Counted from the stretch's first letter, positions 19,171-28,474 are shown. The stretch: DNA of 64,000 nt from Ornithinibacter aureus (GCF_009858245.1 NZ_VMSB01000001.1:3229623-3293622); one strand, 5' to 3'. The notes: generated by a model from the letters alone, not told the origin. Program-made: numbers and translations.

Positions 19171-20972
19171 CGCCCGACGCGGCCGTGACGCCCGACGCGG
19201 ACGTCGACGTCGACGTCGTCGTGGTGGGCTCCGGCTTCGGCGGAGCAGTGTCGGCCCTGCGGCTGGCCGAGAAGGGCTACCGCGTGCTCGTGCTCGAGGC
19301 CGGCCAGCGCTTCGAGGACGAGGACTTCCCCGAGACGTCGTGGGACGTGCGCCGCTACCTGTGGGCGCCACAGGTGGGCTGCTACGGCATCCAGCGCATC
19401 CACCGCCTGCCCGACGTCGTCGTGCTCGCGGGTGCCGGGGTCGGCGGTGGCTCGCTCAACTACGCCAACACGCTCTACGTGCCGCCGCGCCCTTTCTTCG
19501 AGGACGAGCAGTGGAGCGACATCACCGACTGGCAGGCCGAGCTCGCCCCGCACTACGAGACCGCGAGCGCCATGCTCGGGGTGGTCACCAACCCCTGCGA
19601 GGGTGTCGTCGAGGAGGTGATGCGGCGCACCGCCGACGACCTCGGCGTGGGGAGCAGCTTCCGCAAGACCCCGGTCGGGGTCTACTTCGGCCGCCCCGGC
19701 GAGAGCGTCGACGACCCGTACTTCGGCGGCGCCGGGCCGCGGCGCACGGGGTGCACCGAGTGCGGCAACTGCATGGTCGGATGCCGGGTGGGCGCCAAGA
19801 ACACGTTGCGCAAGAACTACTTGGCCCTGGCCGAGAACCTCGGGGTCGAGATCCGCGCGATGCGCACGGTCACCCGCCTCGGTGAGGTGCCGGGGTCGAC
19901 CGCGGGTGGCCGGCCCGCGGTGCACCGGGTGCTGCACGAGCGCACCGGGCCGGTCGGTGGGCGCGACGTCGAGGTCGTCACGGCCCGGCACGTCGTCGTG
20001 GCCGCGGGGGCGTGGGGCACCCAGACGCTGCTGCACGCGATGCGCGACGCCGGTGAGCTGCCGCGGCTCTCGCCCTTCCTCGGCAAGCGCACCCGCACCA
20101 ACTCCGAGGCCCTGCTCGGGGCGATGAGTCAGCGCGTGCCACCCGCCGAGGTCGACCTCACCCGGGGCGTGGCGATCACGTCGTCCTTCCACGTCGACGA
20201 GCACACCCACGTCGAGAACTGCCGCTACGGCAAGGGCTCGAACGCGATGGGGCTGCTCGCGACGGTGGCCGTGCCCGGTGGCACCGGACGGCCGCGCTGG
20301 CTCGAGCTCGCACGCCAGATCGGGCGCGACCCGTGGGGCTTCCTGCGGATGATGCCGATGGCGCGCCGGTGGAGCGAGCGGATGGTCATCGGGCTGGTCA
20401 TGCAGAGCAGGGACAACTCCCTCGCCGTGTCGGGCCGGCGCGGGCTGTTCGGGCGGCCGGGCCTGACCTCGCGGCAGGGCCACGGCACCCCGAACCCGAC
20501 GTACATCCCCGAGGGGCACGAGGCGATGCAGGCGCTTGCCGGGCGACTGGCCGAGGCGACGGGGGAGTACACCGCTGCCGGGGGTTCGTGGTTCGAGGTG
20601 TTCGACGTGCCCATGACGGCGCACTTCCTCGGCGGGGCGACGATCGGTTCCTCGCCACAACGCGGCGTCGTCGACGGCTACCACCGCGTCTGGGGGCACC
20701 CCGGCATCTCGGTCGTCGACGGGGCCGCAGTCTCGGCGAACCTCGGGGTCAACCCGTCGCTCACCATCACCGCGCAGGCGGAGCGGGCGATGTCGCTGTG
20801 GCCGAACCGCGGCGACGCCGACCCGCGGCCCGCGCAGGACGAGCCGTATGCCGTGCTCGCACCGATCGCTGCCGCTCACCCGGCCGTTCCGGCCGGGTTC
20901 CCGCGGCGCGTGCCGGTGACGGGGCCGGTGCCGGTGGGGCTGTCAGTGGGCCGGGCCAGCATGGGGGCATGA
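19167..20972 (+). CDS. GMC-family FAD oxidoreductase, cholesterol oxidase (ChoD)-like
   Basis: The product is 601 residues. The FAD dinucleotide fold VVVVGSGFGGAVSALRLAEKGYRVLVLEAG lies near residues 17-46. The motif VLAGAGVGGGSLNYANTLY near residue 90 and the C-terminal GHPGISVVDGAAVSANLGVNPSLT are typical of the ChoD group. A cysteine-rich stretch GCTECGNCMVGC near residue 192 looks ferredoxin-like and is seen in ChoD-like proteins. The mycobacterial relative also sits close to guaB3. Sterol oxidation is not certain. The first 18 bases of the gene are repeated directly (19167-19184, 19185-19202), so translation could start at either GTG. Confidence 0.85.
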   Translation: MTPDAAVTPDADVDVDVVVVGSGFGGAVSALRLAEKGYRVLVLEAGQRFEDEDFPETSWDVRRYLWAPQVGCYGIQRIHRLPDVVVLAGAGVGGGSLNYANTLYVPPRPFFEDEQWSDITDWQAELAPHYETASAMLGVVTNPCEGVVEEVMRRTADDLGVGSSFRKTPVGVYFGRPGESVDDPYFGGAGPRRTGCTECGNCMVGCRVGAKNTLRKNYLALAENLGVEIRAMRTVTRLGEVPGSTAGGRPAVHRVLHERTGPVGGRDVEVVTARHVVVAAGAWGTQTLLHAMRDAGELPRLSPFLGKRTRTNSEALLGAMSQRVPPAEVDLTRGVAITSSFHVDEHTHVENCRYGKGSNAMGLLATVAVPGGTGRPRWLELARQIGRDPWGFLRMMPMARRWSERMVIGLVMQSRDNSLAVSGRRGLFGRPGLTSRQGHGTPNPTYIPEGHEAMQALAGRLAEATGEYTAAGGSWFEVFDVPMTAHFLGGATIGSSPQRGVVDGYHRVWGHPGISVVDGAAVSANLGVNPSLTITAQAERAMSLWPNRGDADPRPAQDEPYAVLAPIAAAHPAVPAGFPRRVPVTGPVPVGLSVGRASMGA

Positions 20973-21277
20973 GCGCTCCCCCGGACGGCTGGACCTTCAC
21001 GACGAGCCTGTGGCAGTGGAAGGGCGGCGCGTGGCGGTTCGTCACCGTGCCCGAGGACGTCAGCGACGAGGTCGACGAGGTCGTCGGGGATGCCACCGGG
21101 GGCTTCGGGTCGGTGCGGGTCGAGGTCACCGTGGGCTCGACGACCTGGCTCACCTCGCTGTTCCCGTCGACCGAGCAGGGGGCCTACGTCCTCCCGGTGA
21201 AGAAGGCGGTCCGCACGGCCGAGGGAGTCGGTGACGACGACCCGCTCGAGGTGACGATCCGGCTGGTGGGCCGCTGA
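20969..21277 (+). CDS. DUF1905 family protein
   Basis: The product is 102 residues, a single small beta-rich domain. The pattern WRFVTVPEDVSDEV, then SVRVEVTVGSTTWLTSLFP and YVLPVKKAVRTAEGVGDDD, is that of DUF1905. The ATG overlaps the stop of the GMC gene by ATGA, so it is the third gene of that operon. Function unknown. Confidence 0.85.
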   Translation: MSAPPDGWTFTTSLWQWKGGAWRFVTVPEDVSDEVDEVVGDATGGFGSVRVEVTVGSTTWLTSLFPSTEQGAYVLPVKKAVRTAEGVGDDDPLEVTIRLVGR

Positions 21278-21330
21278 CGGCATCCGACGTCGTGTCGTGT
21301 CGGGATTTGGAGGAGCGTCGGGGATTTCCG

Positions 21331-21336
21331 TAGCCT
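21331..21336 (+). promoter_or_regulatory. -10 box TAGCCT of the DedA gene, leaderless start
   Basis: TAGCCT ends eight bases before the ATG at 21345, which supports this start over the GTG at 21297. Confidence 0.5.
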
Positions 21337-21344
21337 TGTGTCGT

Positions 21345-22028
21345 ATGCAGGCTGTCACCGAACCCGTCATCGACCTCATCGAGTCCGTTGGCGAACTGGG
21401 CGTCGGGGCCCTGCTGGCGCTCGAGACCGTGCTGCCGCCGATCCCCTCCGAGGTGATCCTGCCGTTCGCCGGTTACGCGGCCGCGACGGGTCGGCTCGAC
21501 CCGGTGCTCGCGTGGGCGGCCGCGACCGTGGGCAGCGTCGTGGGTGCGTTCATCCTCTACGGCCTGGGGCGGGCGCTCGGCTACGAACGGCTGCTCGACC
21601 TCTCGCGTCGCCGCTGGTTCTTCCTGCTGAGCACGGCCGACCTCAACCGCGGGCACCGGTTCTTCGCCAAGCACGGCCGCGCGGTCGTGTTCTTCGGGCG
21701 TTTCATCCCGCTCGTGCGGTCGGTGGTCTCGGTGCCCGCAGGGATCGAGCGGATGCCGGCGCCGCGGTTCGCGGCGCTGACCGCCGCGGGGAGTGGGATC
21801 TGGAACGCGCTGTTCATCGCCGCCGGCTACCAGCTCGGTGAGAACTACGCAGTCATCGAGCAGTGGATCGCGCCGGTGAGCACTGCCGTCGTCGTGTCGC
21901 TCGCGGCAGCGCTGGTGTGGCTCGTCGTGCGCCGCCGTCGGGCCGTCGACGGGGCGTTCTCCGACGCGGGGGACGGCGACGGTTCGACCGAGCGCGCAGC
22001 GAACGAGTTCGAGCTCACCTCACGCTGA
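21345..22028 (+). CDS. DedA-family membrane protein
   Basis: The product is 227 residues with about five hydrophobic segments. The DedA signatures are the early acidic ETVLPPIPSEVILPFAGYAA and the later FFGRFIPLVRSVVSVPAG with essential arginines. DedA/DTT proteins move lipid carriers such as undecaprenyl phosphate or phospholipids across the membrane and support envelope homeostasis. The C-terminal tail of about 30 residues is acidic and polar. It converges on the ABC exporter operon with a 26-bp gap. Confidence 0.92.
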   Translation: MQAVTEPVIDLIESVGELGVGALLALETVLPPIPSEVILPFAGYAAATGRLDPVLAWAAATVGSVVGAFILYGLGRALGYERLLDLSRRRWFFLLSTADLNRGHRFFAKHGRAVVFFGRFIPLVRSVVSVPAGIERMPAPRFAALTAAGSGIWNALFIAAGYQLGENYAVIEQWIAPVSTAVVVSLAAALVWLVVRRRRAVDGAFSDAGDGDGSTERAANEFELTSR

Positions 22029-22054
22029 CCGGGCTGTCGCCTGCTCAGGCCCGC

Positions 22055-23830
22055 TCAGGCCTCGTCGCGCCAGGAGCGCCACAGGGCCGCGTAGGAGCCG
22101 TCCCGTGCGATGAGCTCGTCGTGTGAGCCGAGCTCGCTGATCACGCCGTCCTCGACGACGGCGACCCGGTCGGCGTCGTGCGCGGTGTGCAGCCGGTGGG
22201 CGATGGCGACGACCGTGCGACCGTCGACCACCGCCGCGAGCGAGCGCTCGAGGTGGCGGGCCGCGCGCGGGTCGAGCAGCGACGTCGCCTCGTCGAGCAC
22301 GAGGGTGTGCGGGTCGGCCAGCACGAGCCGTGCCAGCGCGAGCTGCTGTCCCTGCGCCTCGGTGAGTGGGTGCCCACCGGAGCCGACGACGGTGTCCAGA
22401 CCGTGGGGGAGAGCGGCGACCCACCCCGCGGCATCCACCGCGGCCAGCGCCTCGTGCAGCTCCTCATCCGTGGCGTCCGGGCGGGGCAGCCGCAGGTTCT
22501 CGGCGACGGTGCCGACGAACACGTGGTGCTCCTGGGTCACCAGGGCCACCTCGCCGCGCAGCACCGGCAGCTCGAGGTCGACCAGCGGGACGCCACCACC
22601 GGTGACCCGTCCCGTGCGCGGCCCGTCGATGCCGGCGAGCAGGCGCCCAAGGGTCGACTTGCCCGCACCCGACGGGCCGACGATGGCCAGCCGCTCGCCG
22701 GGTTCGAGGCGCAGCGAGACACCGTGCAGCACGTCGCGGCCCTGGCGGTAGGAGTAGCGGACGTCGTCGACCTCCATCCGCTCCCCGACGGGCTGGGCCC
22801 CGGAGGCGACCCGGTCGGGCGGCACCTCGGCCACCCCGAGGATGCGAGCCAGCGAGGTCGCCGCGAACTGGATCTCGTCGAGCCAGGAGATGAGCTCGCC
22901 GAGCGGGTCGAGCAGCTGCTGGACGTAGAGCGTCACGGCCGTGGCCGCCGCGATGGAGATGTGGCCCTCCCAGGCCAGCCACCCACCCCAGAGCACCGAG
23001 GTGGCGATGGGCAGGAAGAAGCCGATCTCCAGCCACGGGAACCAGCGCAGGCGCAGTCCGAGCGTGTAGGCCTCGGCGTCGCCGCACTCGTCCATCGCCT
23101 CCTGGAAGCGACGGCCGCGGGCGCCCTGGAGGTCGAGGGCGTCCATCGTGCCGGCACCCTCGATCGTCTCCGACGCGACCCCGTTGAGCCGGGCGTAGGA
23201 GGCGTGCTCCCACAGGTAGCCGTCGCCGGCGCGGCGCAGGTACCACCGTGACGTCGGCACGTGCACGGCAGCCGCCGTCAGCAGCGCGAGCGCCGCGAGC
23301 GGGGAGGTGAGCAGGGCCGCGACCCCAGTGGCCGTCACGGTCGTCATCGCCACGACGATGGCCGGGATGCCGAAGCGGATGATGTGCGCCAGCGAGTCGA
23401 TGTCGTTGGTCGTGCGTGCCACGAGGTCGCCGGTGCCGGCGCGTTCGACCGTCGACAGGGGCAGGCGCACCGACGAGGTGATGAAGTCCTCGCGCAGGCG
23501 GGCGAAGATGCGCTCGGACAGCACGAACGACGCGCGTCTGGCCACCCAGGTGAGCACCGTCTGGGCGAGGATCGCGGCGACGAGCAGCCCGATGAGGACG
23601 TCCACCCGGCGCAGGCTCGGCGACCCGGTCGTGACCTCCTGCACCACCTGGCCGACGACCCACGGGCCGACCAGGGCCACGAGGGCGGCGATGCCGTGCC
23701 AGAGCAGCACCCAGGTCAGGGGACCGAGGTGGTGGCGAAGGAGCTCCTTGCTGTGGGCCCGCACCGTCGCATTCGTCGCGATGGGCAGGGTGCGCGCCGC
23801 GTGGTCGGTGCGGCCGAGGAGCGGTGACAT
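22055..23830 (-). CDS. ABC exporter half-transporter, catalytic Walker A but degenerate signature
   Basis: This 591-residue protein joins a six-helix membrane domain (about 30-310) to a nucleotide-binding domain. Walker A is intact (VGPSGAGKST, near 370), as are Walker B (HTLVLDEATSLLD) and the H loop (IAHRL). The signature that should be LSGGQ reads LTEAQGQQ. It overlaps the upstream partner gene by one base. Paired with that partner, it supplies the ATP-binding half of the single competent site. Substrate unknown; heterodimers of this type export drugs, lipids or peptides. Confidence 0.9.
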   Translation of the reverse strand: MSPLLGRTDHAARTLPIATNATVRAHSKELLRHHLGPLTWVLLWHGIAALVALVGPWVVGQVVQEVTTGSPSLRRVDVLIGLLVAAILAQTVLTWVARRASFVLSERIFARLREDFITSSVRLPLSTVERAGTGDLVARTTNDIDSLAHIIRFGIPAIVVAMTTVTATGVAALLTSPLAALALLTAAAVHVPTSRWYLRRAGDGYLWEHASYARLNGVASETIEGAGTMDALDLQGARGRRFQEAMDECGDAEAYTLGLRLRWFPWLEIGFFLPIATSVLWGGWLAWEGHISIAAATAVTLYVQQLLDPLGELISWLDEIQFAATSLARILGVAEVPPDRVASGAQPVGERMEVDDVRYSYRQGRDVLHGVSLRLEPGERLAIVGPSGAGKSTLGRLLAGIDGPRTGRVTGGGVPLVDLELPVLRGEVALVTQEHHVFVGTVAENLRLPRPDATDEELHEALAAVDAAGWVAALPHGLDTVVGSGGHPLTEAQGQQLALARLVLADPHTLVLDEATSLLDPRAARHLERSLAAVVDGRTVVAIAHRLHTAHDADRVAVVEDGVISELGSHDELIARDGSYAALWRSWRDEA

Positions 23831-25611
23831 CAGTCCTCACCCCGCAGCACGACGTCGCGGTAGGCCGGGTGGGTGCGCAGGAGGTCGCGGTGGCGCCCGG
23901 TGGCGGTGACCGTGCCGCCCTGCACGAAGAGCACGGCATCCGCGGTGTCGAGCAGGAGCGGGCTCGCCGTGACGACGACGGTGGTCCGCCCAGCACGGTG
24001 CGCGGCAAGTCGCTGGGCGATGCGGGCCTCGGTGTGGGCGTCGACGGCACTGGTCGGTTCCACGAGCACGAGCACCTCGGGGTCACGCAGCACCGCCCGC
24101 GCCAGGGCGAGACGTTGGCGCTGCCCGCCGGACAGCGCCCGGCCGCGCTCCTCGAGCTCGCCATCCAGGCCGCCGTCGAGGGAGTCGACGGCATCCGAGG
24201 CGCTCGCGACGTGCACCGCGACCTCGCGCGCGGCGTCGTCGGCGCCGCCGAGGGTGTCGCGCACCGGCCCGCTGAACAGGTGGGGGTCGGCACCGGAGAC
24301 GACGACCAGCGAGCGGACCCGCTCGATCGGCAGGTCGTCGAGGTCGACGTCGCCCCAACGCACGCCGTGGCGCCCGGGCAGCAGCCGGCCGAGGCGCTGG
24401 GCGATCTGCGCGGTGTCCTCGGGGTCGGCGCTCACCAGGGCGGTGAACTGCCCGGGAGCGACGACGACGCCGGATGCCGCGTCGGCCAGGTCCGCCATCA
24501 CGTCCACCTCCGGCGTACCGACATCGACCAATAGGTCACCGGAGGTACGCCCGGCCTGCGTACCGACATCGACCAATAGGTCACCGGAGGTACGCCCGGC
24601 CGGTGCATGGTCGGGCTCGATCGTGAGGATCTTCACGATCCGGCGCGCAGCCACCCGGGTGCGGGTCAGCTTGTCGACGAACTCCGTCGCCGTGCGCAGC
24701 GGCATCGTGAGGAACGCCGTGTACCCGTAGAAGGCCACCAGCTGACCGGGGGTGATCTCCCCGGCGACGGCCAGGTGGGCGCCGATGCCGGTGACCACGA
24801 CGACGAAGATCCCCGGCAACAGCACCTGGGCGGCATCCAACGTCGCCTGCACCGGCGAGAGGCGAACCCCGGCGAGACGCACCCGCTCCGACTGCGCCGC
24901 ATACCGGGCGAGGAAGGTGTCCTCGCCGCCGATGCCACGCAGAACGCGCAGCCCGGCGACGGTGTCGGCGCCGAGTGCCGTGAGCTGCCCGGCCTCCTCC
25001 CGCTGTGCCTGCTGGCGCCGGTGCAGCGGTCGCACGACGAGGGCGAGTGACGCCAGCAGCAGCGGACCGCCGACGAGCATGATGACGCCCAGCAGCACCG
25101 AGCCGCGCAGCAGGATCGCCGAGACGACGATGAAGCTGACGATCGCGCCGGCCAGGCGGGCGGTGACGTCGAAGACCTCACCCATGCGCCAGAAGTCGCT
25201 CGCAAAGCTCGTGACGACCTCGCCGGCCGGCATCTGCCGGGTGACGGCCGGCCCGGCCCGCCGCACCGCGCGCTCGGTCACGACCGCCGTGCGAAACGAC
25301 GACACCAGCCAGTTGCGCACGGCGAACCAGTGCCGACCGTTCGTCGTCACCGCGCTCACCAGCCCGAGACCCATGATCGCCGCAGCCCACGTCACGAGCG
25401 CGCGGGGGTCGCGGGCGACCAGTCCGTCGTCGACGGCCTTGCCGATGGCCGCCGGCACCAAGGCGATCGAGAGCATCCACGGCACGCCGAAGAGCACCCC
25501 GCCGACGAGTGTGCGCCACTGGTGCCGGGCCAGCCACAGGATGAGGCGGTCGGCGTCCAGCGGCGGGGCTGCGTCGGGGGCGGTCGCGTAGGGCCAGGGG
25601 TGAGGGGACAT
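23830..25611 (-). CDS. ABC exporter half-transporter, degenerate ATP site and two in-frame palindromic inserts
   Basis: This 593-residue partner also has a membrane domain followed by a nucleotide-binding domain. Walker A is replaced by LVSADPEDTAQIA, Walker B reads VLVLVEPTSAVD (Asp to Val), and the H loop reads VVVTASP. The signature LSGGQRQRLALARA is perfect and would complete the ATP site of the partner. Between the two domains lie two 15-residue repeats, GRTSGDLLVDVGT-QA and GRTSGDLLVDVGT-PE, encoded by a dispersed palindromic DNA repeat. A minus-strand TAGCGT nine bases before the ATG may be the -10 box. It is the first gene of the two-gene operon. Confidence 0.9.
   Translation of the reverse strand: MSPHPWPYATAPDAAPPLDADRLILWLARHQWRTLVGGVLFGVPWMLSIALVPAAIGKAVDDGLVARDPRALVTWAAAIMGLGLVSAVTTNGRHWFAVRNWLVSSFRTAVVTERAVRRAGPAVTRQMPAGEVVTSFASDFWRMGEVFDVTARLAGAIVSFIVVSAILLRGSVLLGVIMLVGGPLLLASLALVVRPLHRRQQAQREEAGQLTALGADTVAGLRVLRGIGGEDTFLARYAAQSERVRLAGVRLSPVQATLDAAQVLLPGIFVVVVTGIGAHLAVAGEITPGQLVAFYGYTAFLTMPLRTATEFVDKLTRTRVAARRIVKILTIEPDHAPAGRTSGDLLVDVGTQAGRTSGDLLVDVGTPEVDVMADLADAASGVVVAPGQFTALVSADPEDTAQIAQRLGRLLPGRHGVRWGDVDLDDLPIERVRSLVVVSGADPHLFSGPVRDTLGGADDAAREVAVHVASASDAVDSLDGGLDGELEERGRALSGGQRQRLALARAVLRDPEVLVLVEPTSAVDAHTEARIAQRLAAHRAGRTTVVVTASPLLLDTADAVLFVQGGTVTATGRHRDLLRTHPAYRDVVLRGED
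24513..24602. repeat. Two 45-bp direct repeats carrying the palindromic element inside the ABC gene
   Basis: The units start at 24513 and 24558 and differ only at the last base or so. Each contains a 34-bp GTACC...GGTAC element (24515-24548 and 24560-24593) with the same GACC-AATA-GGTC centre as the intergenic copies at 10015-10156. The 45-bp period is exactly 15 codons, so the gene stays open. The encoded residues lie in the linker before the nucleotide-binding domain. Confidence 0.92.
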
Positions 25612-25669
25612 CGCCCGCCCACGCTAGGCGCCGCCGCCACCCCTCGGCCACCGAGTTTCCGCGGTGACG

Positions 25670-25675
25670 TAGCCT
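25670..25675 (+). promoter_or_regulatory. -10 box TAGCCT of the SURF1 gene, leaderless start
   Basis: TAGCCT ends seven bases before the GTG at 25683. Confidence 0.5.
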
Positions 25676-25682
25676 CGATGGC

Positions 25683-26438
25683 GTGTTGCGGACCGCCCTT
25701 CGGCCTCGGTTTCTCGGCCTCCTCGGTCTCGTGGTGGTCGTGGGGATCGCCTTCGCCTTCCTCGGCCGCTGGCAGCTCGGGGTCGCCGAGAGCCGCTCGT
25801 ACCGCGAGGCCGTCGAGGCGGCCCGTGCCCAGGAGCCGACCGCGCTGACCTCGGTGCTGGAGCCCCACGCGCCGTTTCGCGGTGACCTGTCCTCGCGCCC
25901 GGTGACGGCGCAGGGCAGCTACGCACCCGAGGGTCAGCTGCTCGTGCCGGATCGGCGCCTCGACGGCGTGGCCGGGTCGTGGGTGCTCACGCCCTTCGTC
26001 GTCGAGGGCTCGGGGGCGACGCTTCCGGTCGTGCGCGGATTCGTCACAGACCCGGCGGATGCCGGGGCGCCCGCGTCAGGCTCCCTCACCATCGCGGGTG
26101 GGTTGGCGCCCGGGGAGTCGCCGTCCTCCGTGCCGGTGGCCGCGGGGGAGATCGGGTCGGTGGACCTGTCCCTGCTCGTCAACACCTGGCCGGGAGAGCT
26201 GTACAACGCCTTCGTCTTCCTGGAGTCCGAGACCCCGCAGGCTGCCGACCAGCCGACCAGGGTGCCGACGCCGCTGCCGGACACGAGCATCCAGTGGCGC
26301 AACGCCGCGTATGCCGTGCAGTGGTGGGTCTTCGCGCTGTTCGCTCTCTGGGTGTGGTTCCGGATGGTGCGTGAGGAGACCCGCCGTGAAGAGCGGCTCG
26401 AGGCGCCGGGAGATACTGGGTCCCGTGACGACGCCTGA
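25683..26438 (+). CDS. SURF1-family cytochrome oxidase assembly protein
   Basis: The product is 251 residues with a membrane helix at each end (about 8-30 and 210-232) and an external domain between. This is the SURF1 layout. The motifs LGRWQL near residue 28, the central PVTAQGSY and VLTPFVV, and the C-terminal RNAAYAVQWWVFALFALW are typical. SURF1 helps insert heme a into the aa3-type cytochrome c oxidase. The 3' end overlaps the DUF3817 gene by 14 bp. Confidence 0.9.
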   Translation: MLRTALRPRFLGLLGLVVVVGIAFAFLGRWQLGVAESRSYREAVEAARAQEPTALTSVLEPHAPFRGDLSSRPVTAQGSYAPEGQLLVPDRRLDGVAGSWVLTPFVVEGSGATLPVVRGFVTDPADAGAPASGSLTIAGGLAPGESPSSVPVAAGEIGSVDLSLLVNTWPGELYNAFVFLESETPQAADQPTRVPTPLPDTSIQWRNAAYAVQWWVFALFALWVWFRMVREETRREERLEAPGDTGSRDDA

Positions 26439-26793
26439 CTCCCGCACCCACACCATCGACGACGTCGAGGGGGCCCGCTCGCGGCTGACCTTCTTCAAGG
26501 TGATGGCCTTCATCGTCGGCGTCGGTCTGCTCGTGCTCGTCGTGGAGATGGTGCTGTCCTACGGCTTCGGGCTCAAGGGTGAGGACAACCCGCTGTACTG
26601 GTGGCCCCAGCCGCACGGCTTCATCTACATGGTCTACCTCGTCGCCACCGCCCTGCTCGGGTTCAAGGTCGGCTGGTCGCTGACGAAGATGGTGCTCGTC
26701 ATGCTGGCCGGCTGCGTGCCCTTCCTGTCGTTCTGGGTCGAGCGCCGCGTCGCCGGACAGGTCGAGTCCGAACTGGCGGCGGCGCGCCAGTAA
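26425..26793 (+). CDS. DUF3817 family membrane protein
   Basis: The product is 122 residues from the GTG at 26425. Three hydrophobic segments follow a polar N-terminus. The pattern PQPHGFIYMVYLVATALLG and WVERRV near the end fits DUF3817, a family often found beside guaA in actinobacteria. It overlaps SURF1 upstream and ends nine bases before guaA. Function unknown. Confidence 0.85.
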   Translation: MTTPDSRTHTIDDVEGARSRLTFFKVMAFIVGVGLLVLVVEMVLSYGFGLKGEDNPLYWWPQPHGFIYMVYLVATALLGFKVGWSLTKMVLVMLAGCVPFLSFWVERRVAGQVESELAAARQ

Positions 26794-26796
26794 CCT
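26791..26796 (+). promoter_or_regulatory. -10 box TAACCT of guaA, leaderless start
   Basis: TAACCT overlaps the DUF3817 stop and ends six bases before the GTG at 26803. It favours this start over the GTG at 26797. Confidence 0.55.
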
Positions 26797-26802
26797 GTGC
26801 GG

Positions 26803-28410
26803 GTGAGCGAGACCCCCAGCACGCAGCCCGAGAGCACCCACCTTGCCGACCGTCCGGTGCTCGTCGTCGACTTCGGGGCGCAGTACGCCCAGCTCATCGC
26901 CCGACGGGTGCGTGAGGCCAACTGCTTCAGCGAGGTCGTGCCGCACTCGATGCCCGTGGCCGAGATGCTGGCCAAGGACCCGGCCGCCGTGATCCTCTCC
27001 GGCGGGCCGATGTCGGTCTACGAGGACGGCGCACCGAGCCTGGACCCGGCGCTGCTGCAGGCCGGGGTGCCGGTCTTCGGCATGTGCTACGGCTTCCAGG
27101 CGATGGCCCAGGCGCTCGGCGGCACGGTGGAGCGCACGGGGCTCTCCGAGTTCGGGGCGACCCCCGCCACGATCCTCGACAGCACGTCCACGCTGTTCAA
27201 CGGCCAGCCCGTCGAGCAGTCGGTGTGGATGAGCCACGGCGACTCCGTGTCGGCCGCACCGGAGGGGATGACGGTGACGGCCACGACCTCAGGGGCGCCC
27301 GTCGCGGGCTTCGAGGACGACGAGCGTCGCCTCTACGGGGTGCAGTGGCACCCCGAGGTGCTCCACTCGACGTTCGGCCAGCAGGTGCTCGAGAACTTCC
27401 TGCTGCGCGGCGCCGGTCTCACGGGGGAGTGGACGGCTGCGAACGTCGTCGACGACCTCGTGGCGTCGGTGCGGGAGCAGATCGGTGACGCGCGCGTCAT
27501 CTGCGGCCTGTCCGGTGGCGTCGACTCGTCGGTGGCCGCAGCCTTGGTCCAGCGGGCCGTCGGCAACCAGCTGACCTGCGTGTTCGTCGACCACGGGCTG
27601 CTGCGCTCGGGTGAGGCCGAGCAGGTCGAGCAGGACTTCGTCGCAGCCACGGGGGTCGACCTCGTCGTCGTCGACGCCAAGGAGCGCTTCCTCACGGCCC
27701 TGGCCGGGGTGTCCGACCCCGAGGAGAAGCGCAAGATCATCGGTCGTGAGTTCATCCGGGTCTTCGAGCAGGCCGCACGAGACGTCGTCGGTTCGCACGC
27801 AGGCTCGGACGACCACCCCGTCGAGTTCCTCGTGCAGGGCACCCTGTACCCCGACGTCGTGGAGTCCGGCGGCGGCACGGGCACGGCCAACATCAAGTCG
27901 CACCACAACGTCGGCGGCCTGCCTGACGACCTGCAGTTCAAGCTCGTCGAGCCGCTGCGGCTGCTGTTCAAGGACGAGGTCCGTCAGGTCGGTCTGGAAC
28001 TGGGGGTTCCGGAGGCCATCGTCTGGCGCCAGCCGTTCCCCGGCCCGGGCCTCGGCATCCGCATCGTCGGCGAGGTCACCGGTGAGCGCCTGGACATCCT
28101 GCGTGCGGCCGACCTCATCGCCCGCGAGGAGCTGACCGCGGCGGGCCTGGACCGCTCGATCTGGCAGTGCCCCGTCGTCCTGCTCGGTGATGTCCGCTCG
28201 GTCGGGGTGCAGGGCGACGGGCGCACCTACGGTCACCCGATCGTGCTGCGCCCGGTGTCGTCCGAGGACGCGATGACCGCTGACTGGACCCGTGTTCCCT
28301 ACGAGGTGCTGGCCAAGATCTCGACCCGCATCACCAACGAGGTGCGCGAGGTCAACCGGGTGGTCCTGGACATCACGTCCAAGCCGCCGGGCACCATCGA
28401 GTGGGAGTAG
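26803..28410 (+). CDS. guaA: GMP synthase (glutamine-hydrolysing)
   Basis: GuaA converts XMP to GMP using ATP and glutamine. The product is 535 residues. The class I glutaminase domain has the nucleophile in [10 protein letters not shown] near residue 93 and the His-Glu pair in GVQWHPEV near residue 182. The PP-loop SGGVDSS near residue 237 activates XMP. The C-terminal dimerisation domain ends with the conserved KPPGTIEWE. It completes the GMP branch begun by guaB at 8418. A long hairpin follows the stop. Confidence 0.97.
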   Translation: MSETPSTQPESTHLADRPVLVVDFGAQYAQLIARRVREANCFSEVVPHSMPVAEMLAKDPAAVILSGGPMSVYEDGAPSLDPALLQAGVPVFGMCYGFQAMAQALGGTVERTGLSEFGATPATILDSTSTLFNGQPVEQSVWMSHGDSVSAAPEGMTVTATTSGAPVAGFEDDERRLYGVQWHPEVLHSTFGQQVLENFLLRGAGLTGEWTAANVVDDLVASVREQIGDARVICGLSGGVDSSVAAALVQRAVGNQLTCVFVDHGLLRSGEAEQVEQDFVAATGVDLVVVDAKERFLTALAGVSDPEEKRKIIGREFIRVFEQAARDVVGSHAGSDDHPVEFLVQGTLYPDVVESGGGTGTANIKSHHNVGGLPDDLQFKLVEPLRLLFKDEVRQVGLELGVPEAIVWRQPFPGPGLGIRIVGEVTGERLDILRAADLIAREELTAAGLDRSIWQCPVVLLGDVRSVGVQGDGRTYGHPIVLRPVSSEDAMTADWTRVPYEVLAKISTRITNEVREVNRVVLDITSKPPGTIEWE

Positions 28411-28418
28411 CCCCAGTG

Positions 28419-28474
28419 GAGAGTAGGCGAATCGCCGTGTGGCAGTCCTGCCACACGGCGATTCGCCTACTCTC
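28419..28474 (+). terminator. guaA terminator, perfect 26-bp stem
   Basis: The arms 28419-28444 and 28449-28474 are exact inverted complements with a 4-base loop GTCC. The arm begins GAGAGTAGGCGAATCGCC, a word shared with the hairpin at the end of purN (62591-62656). Confidence 0.8.

Noticed and set aside
17440-20879. Very long antisense frames (over 640 codons each) opposite gabD2 and the GMC gene
   Set aside because: Both translate to low-complexity, Arg/Gly/Val/His-rich sequence without domains. They mirror strongly conserved enzymes; high GC content alone keeps such frames open.
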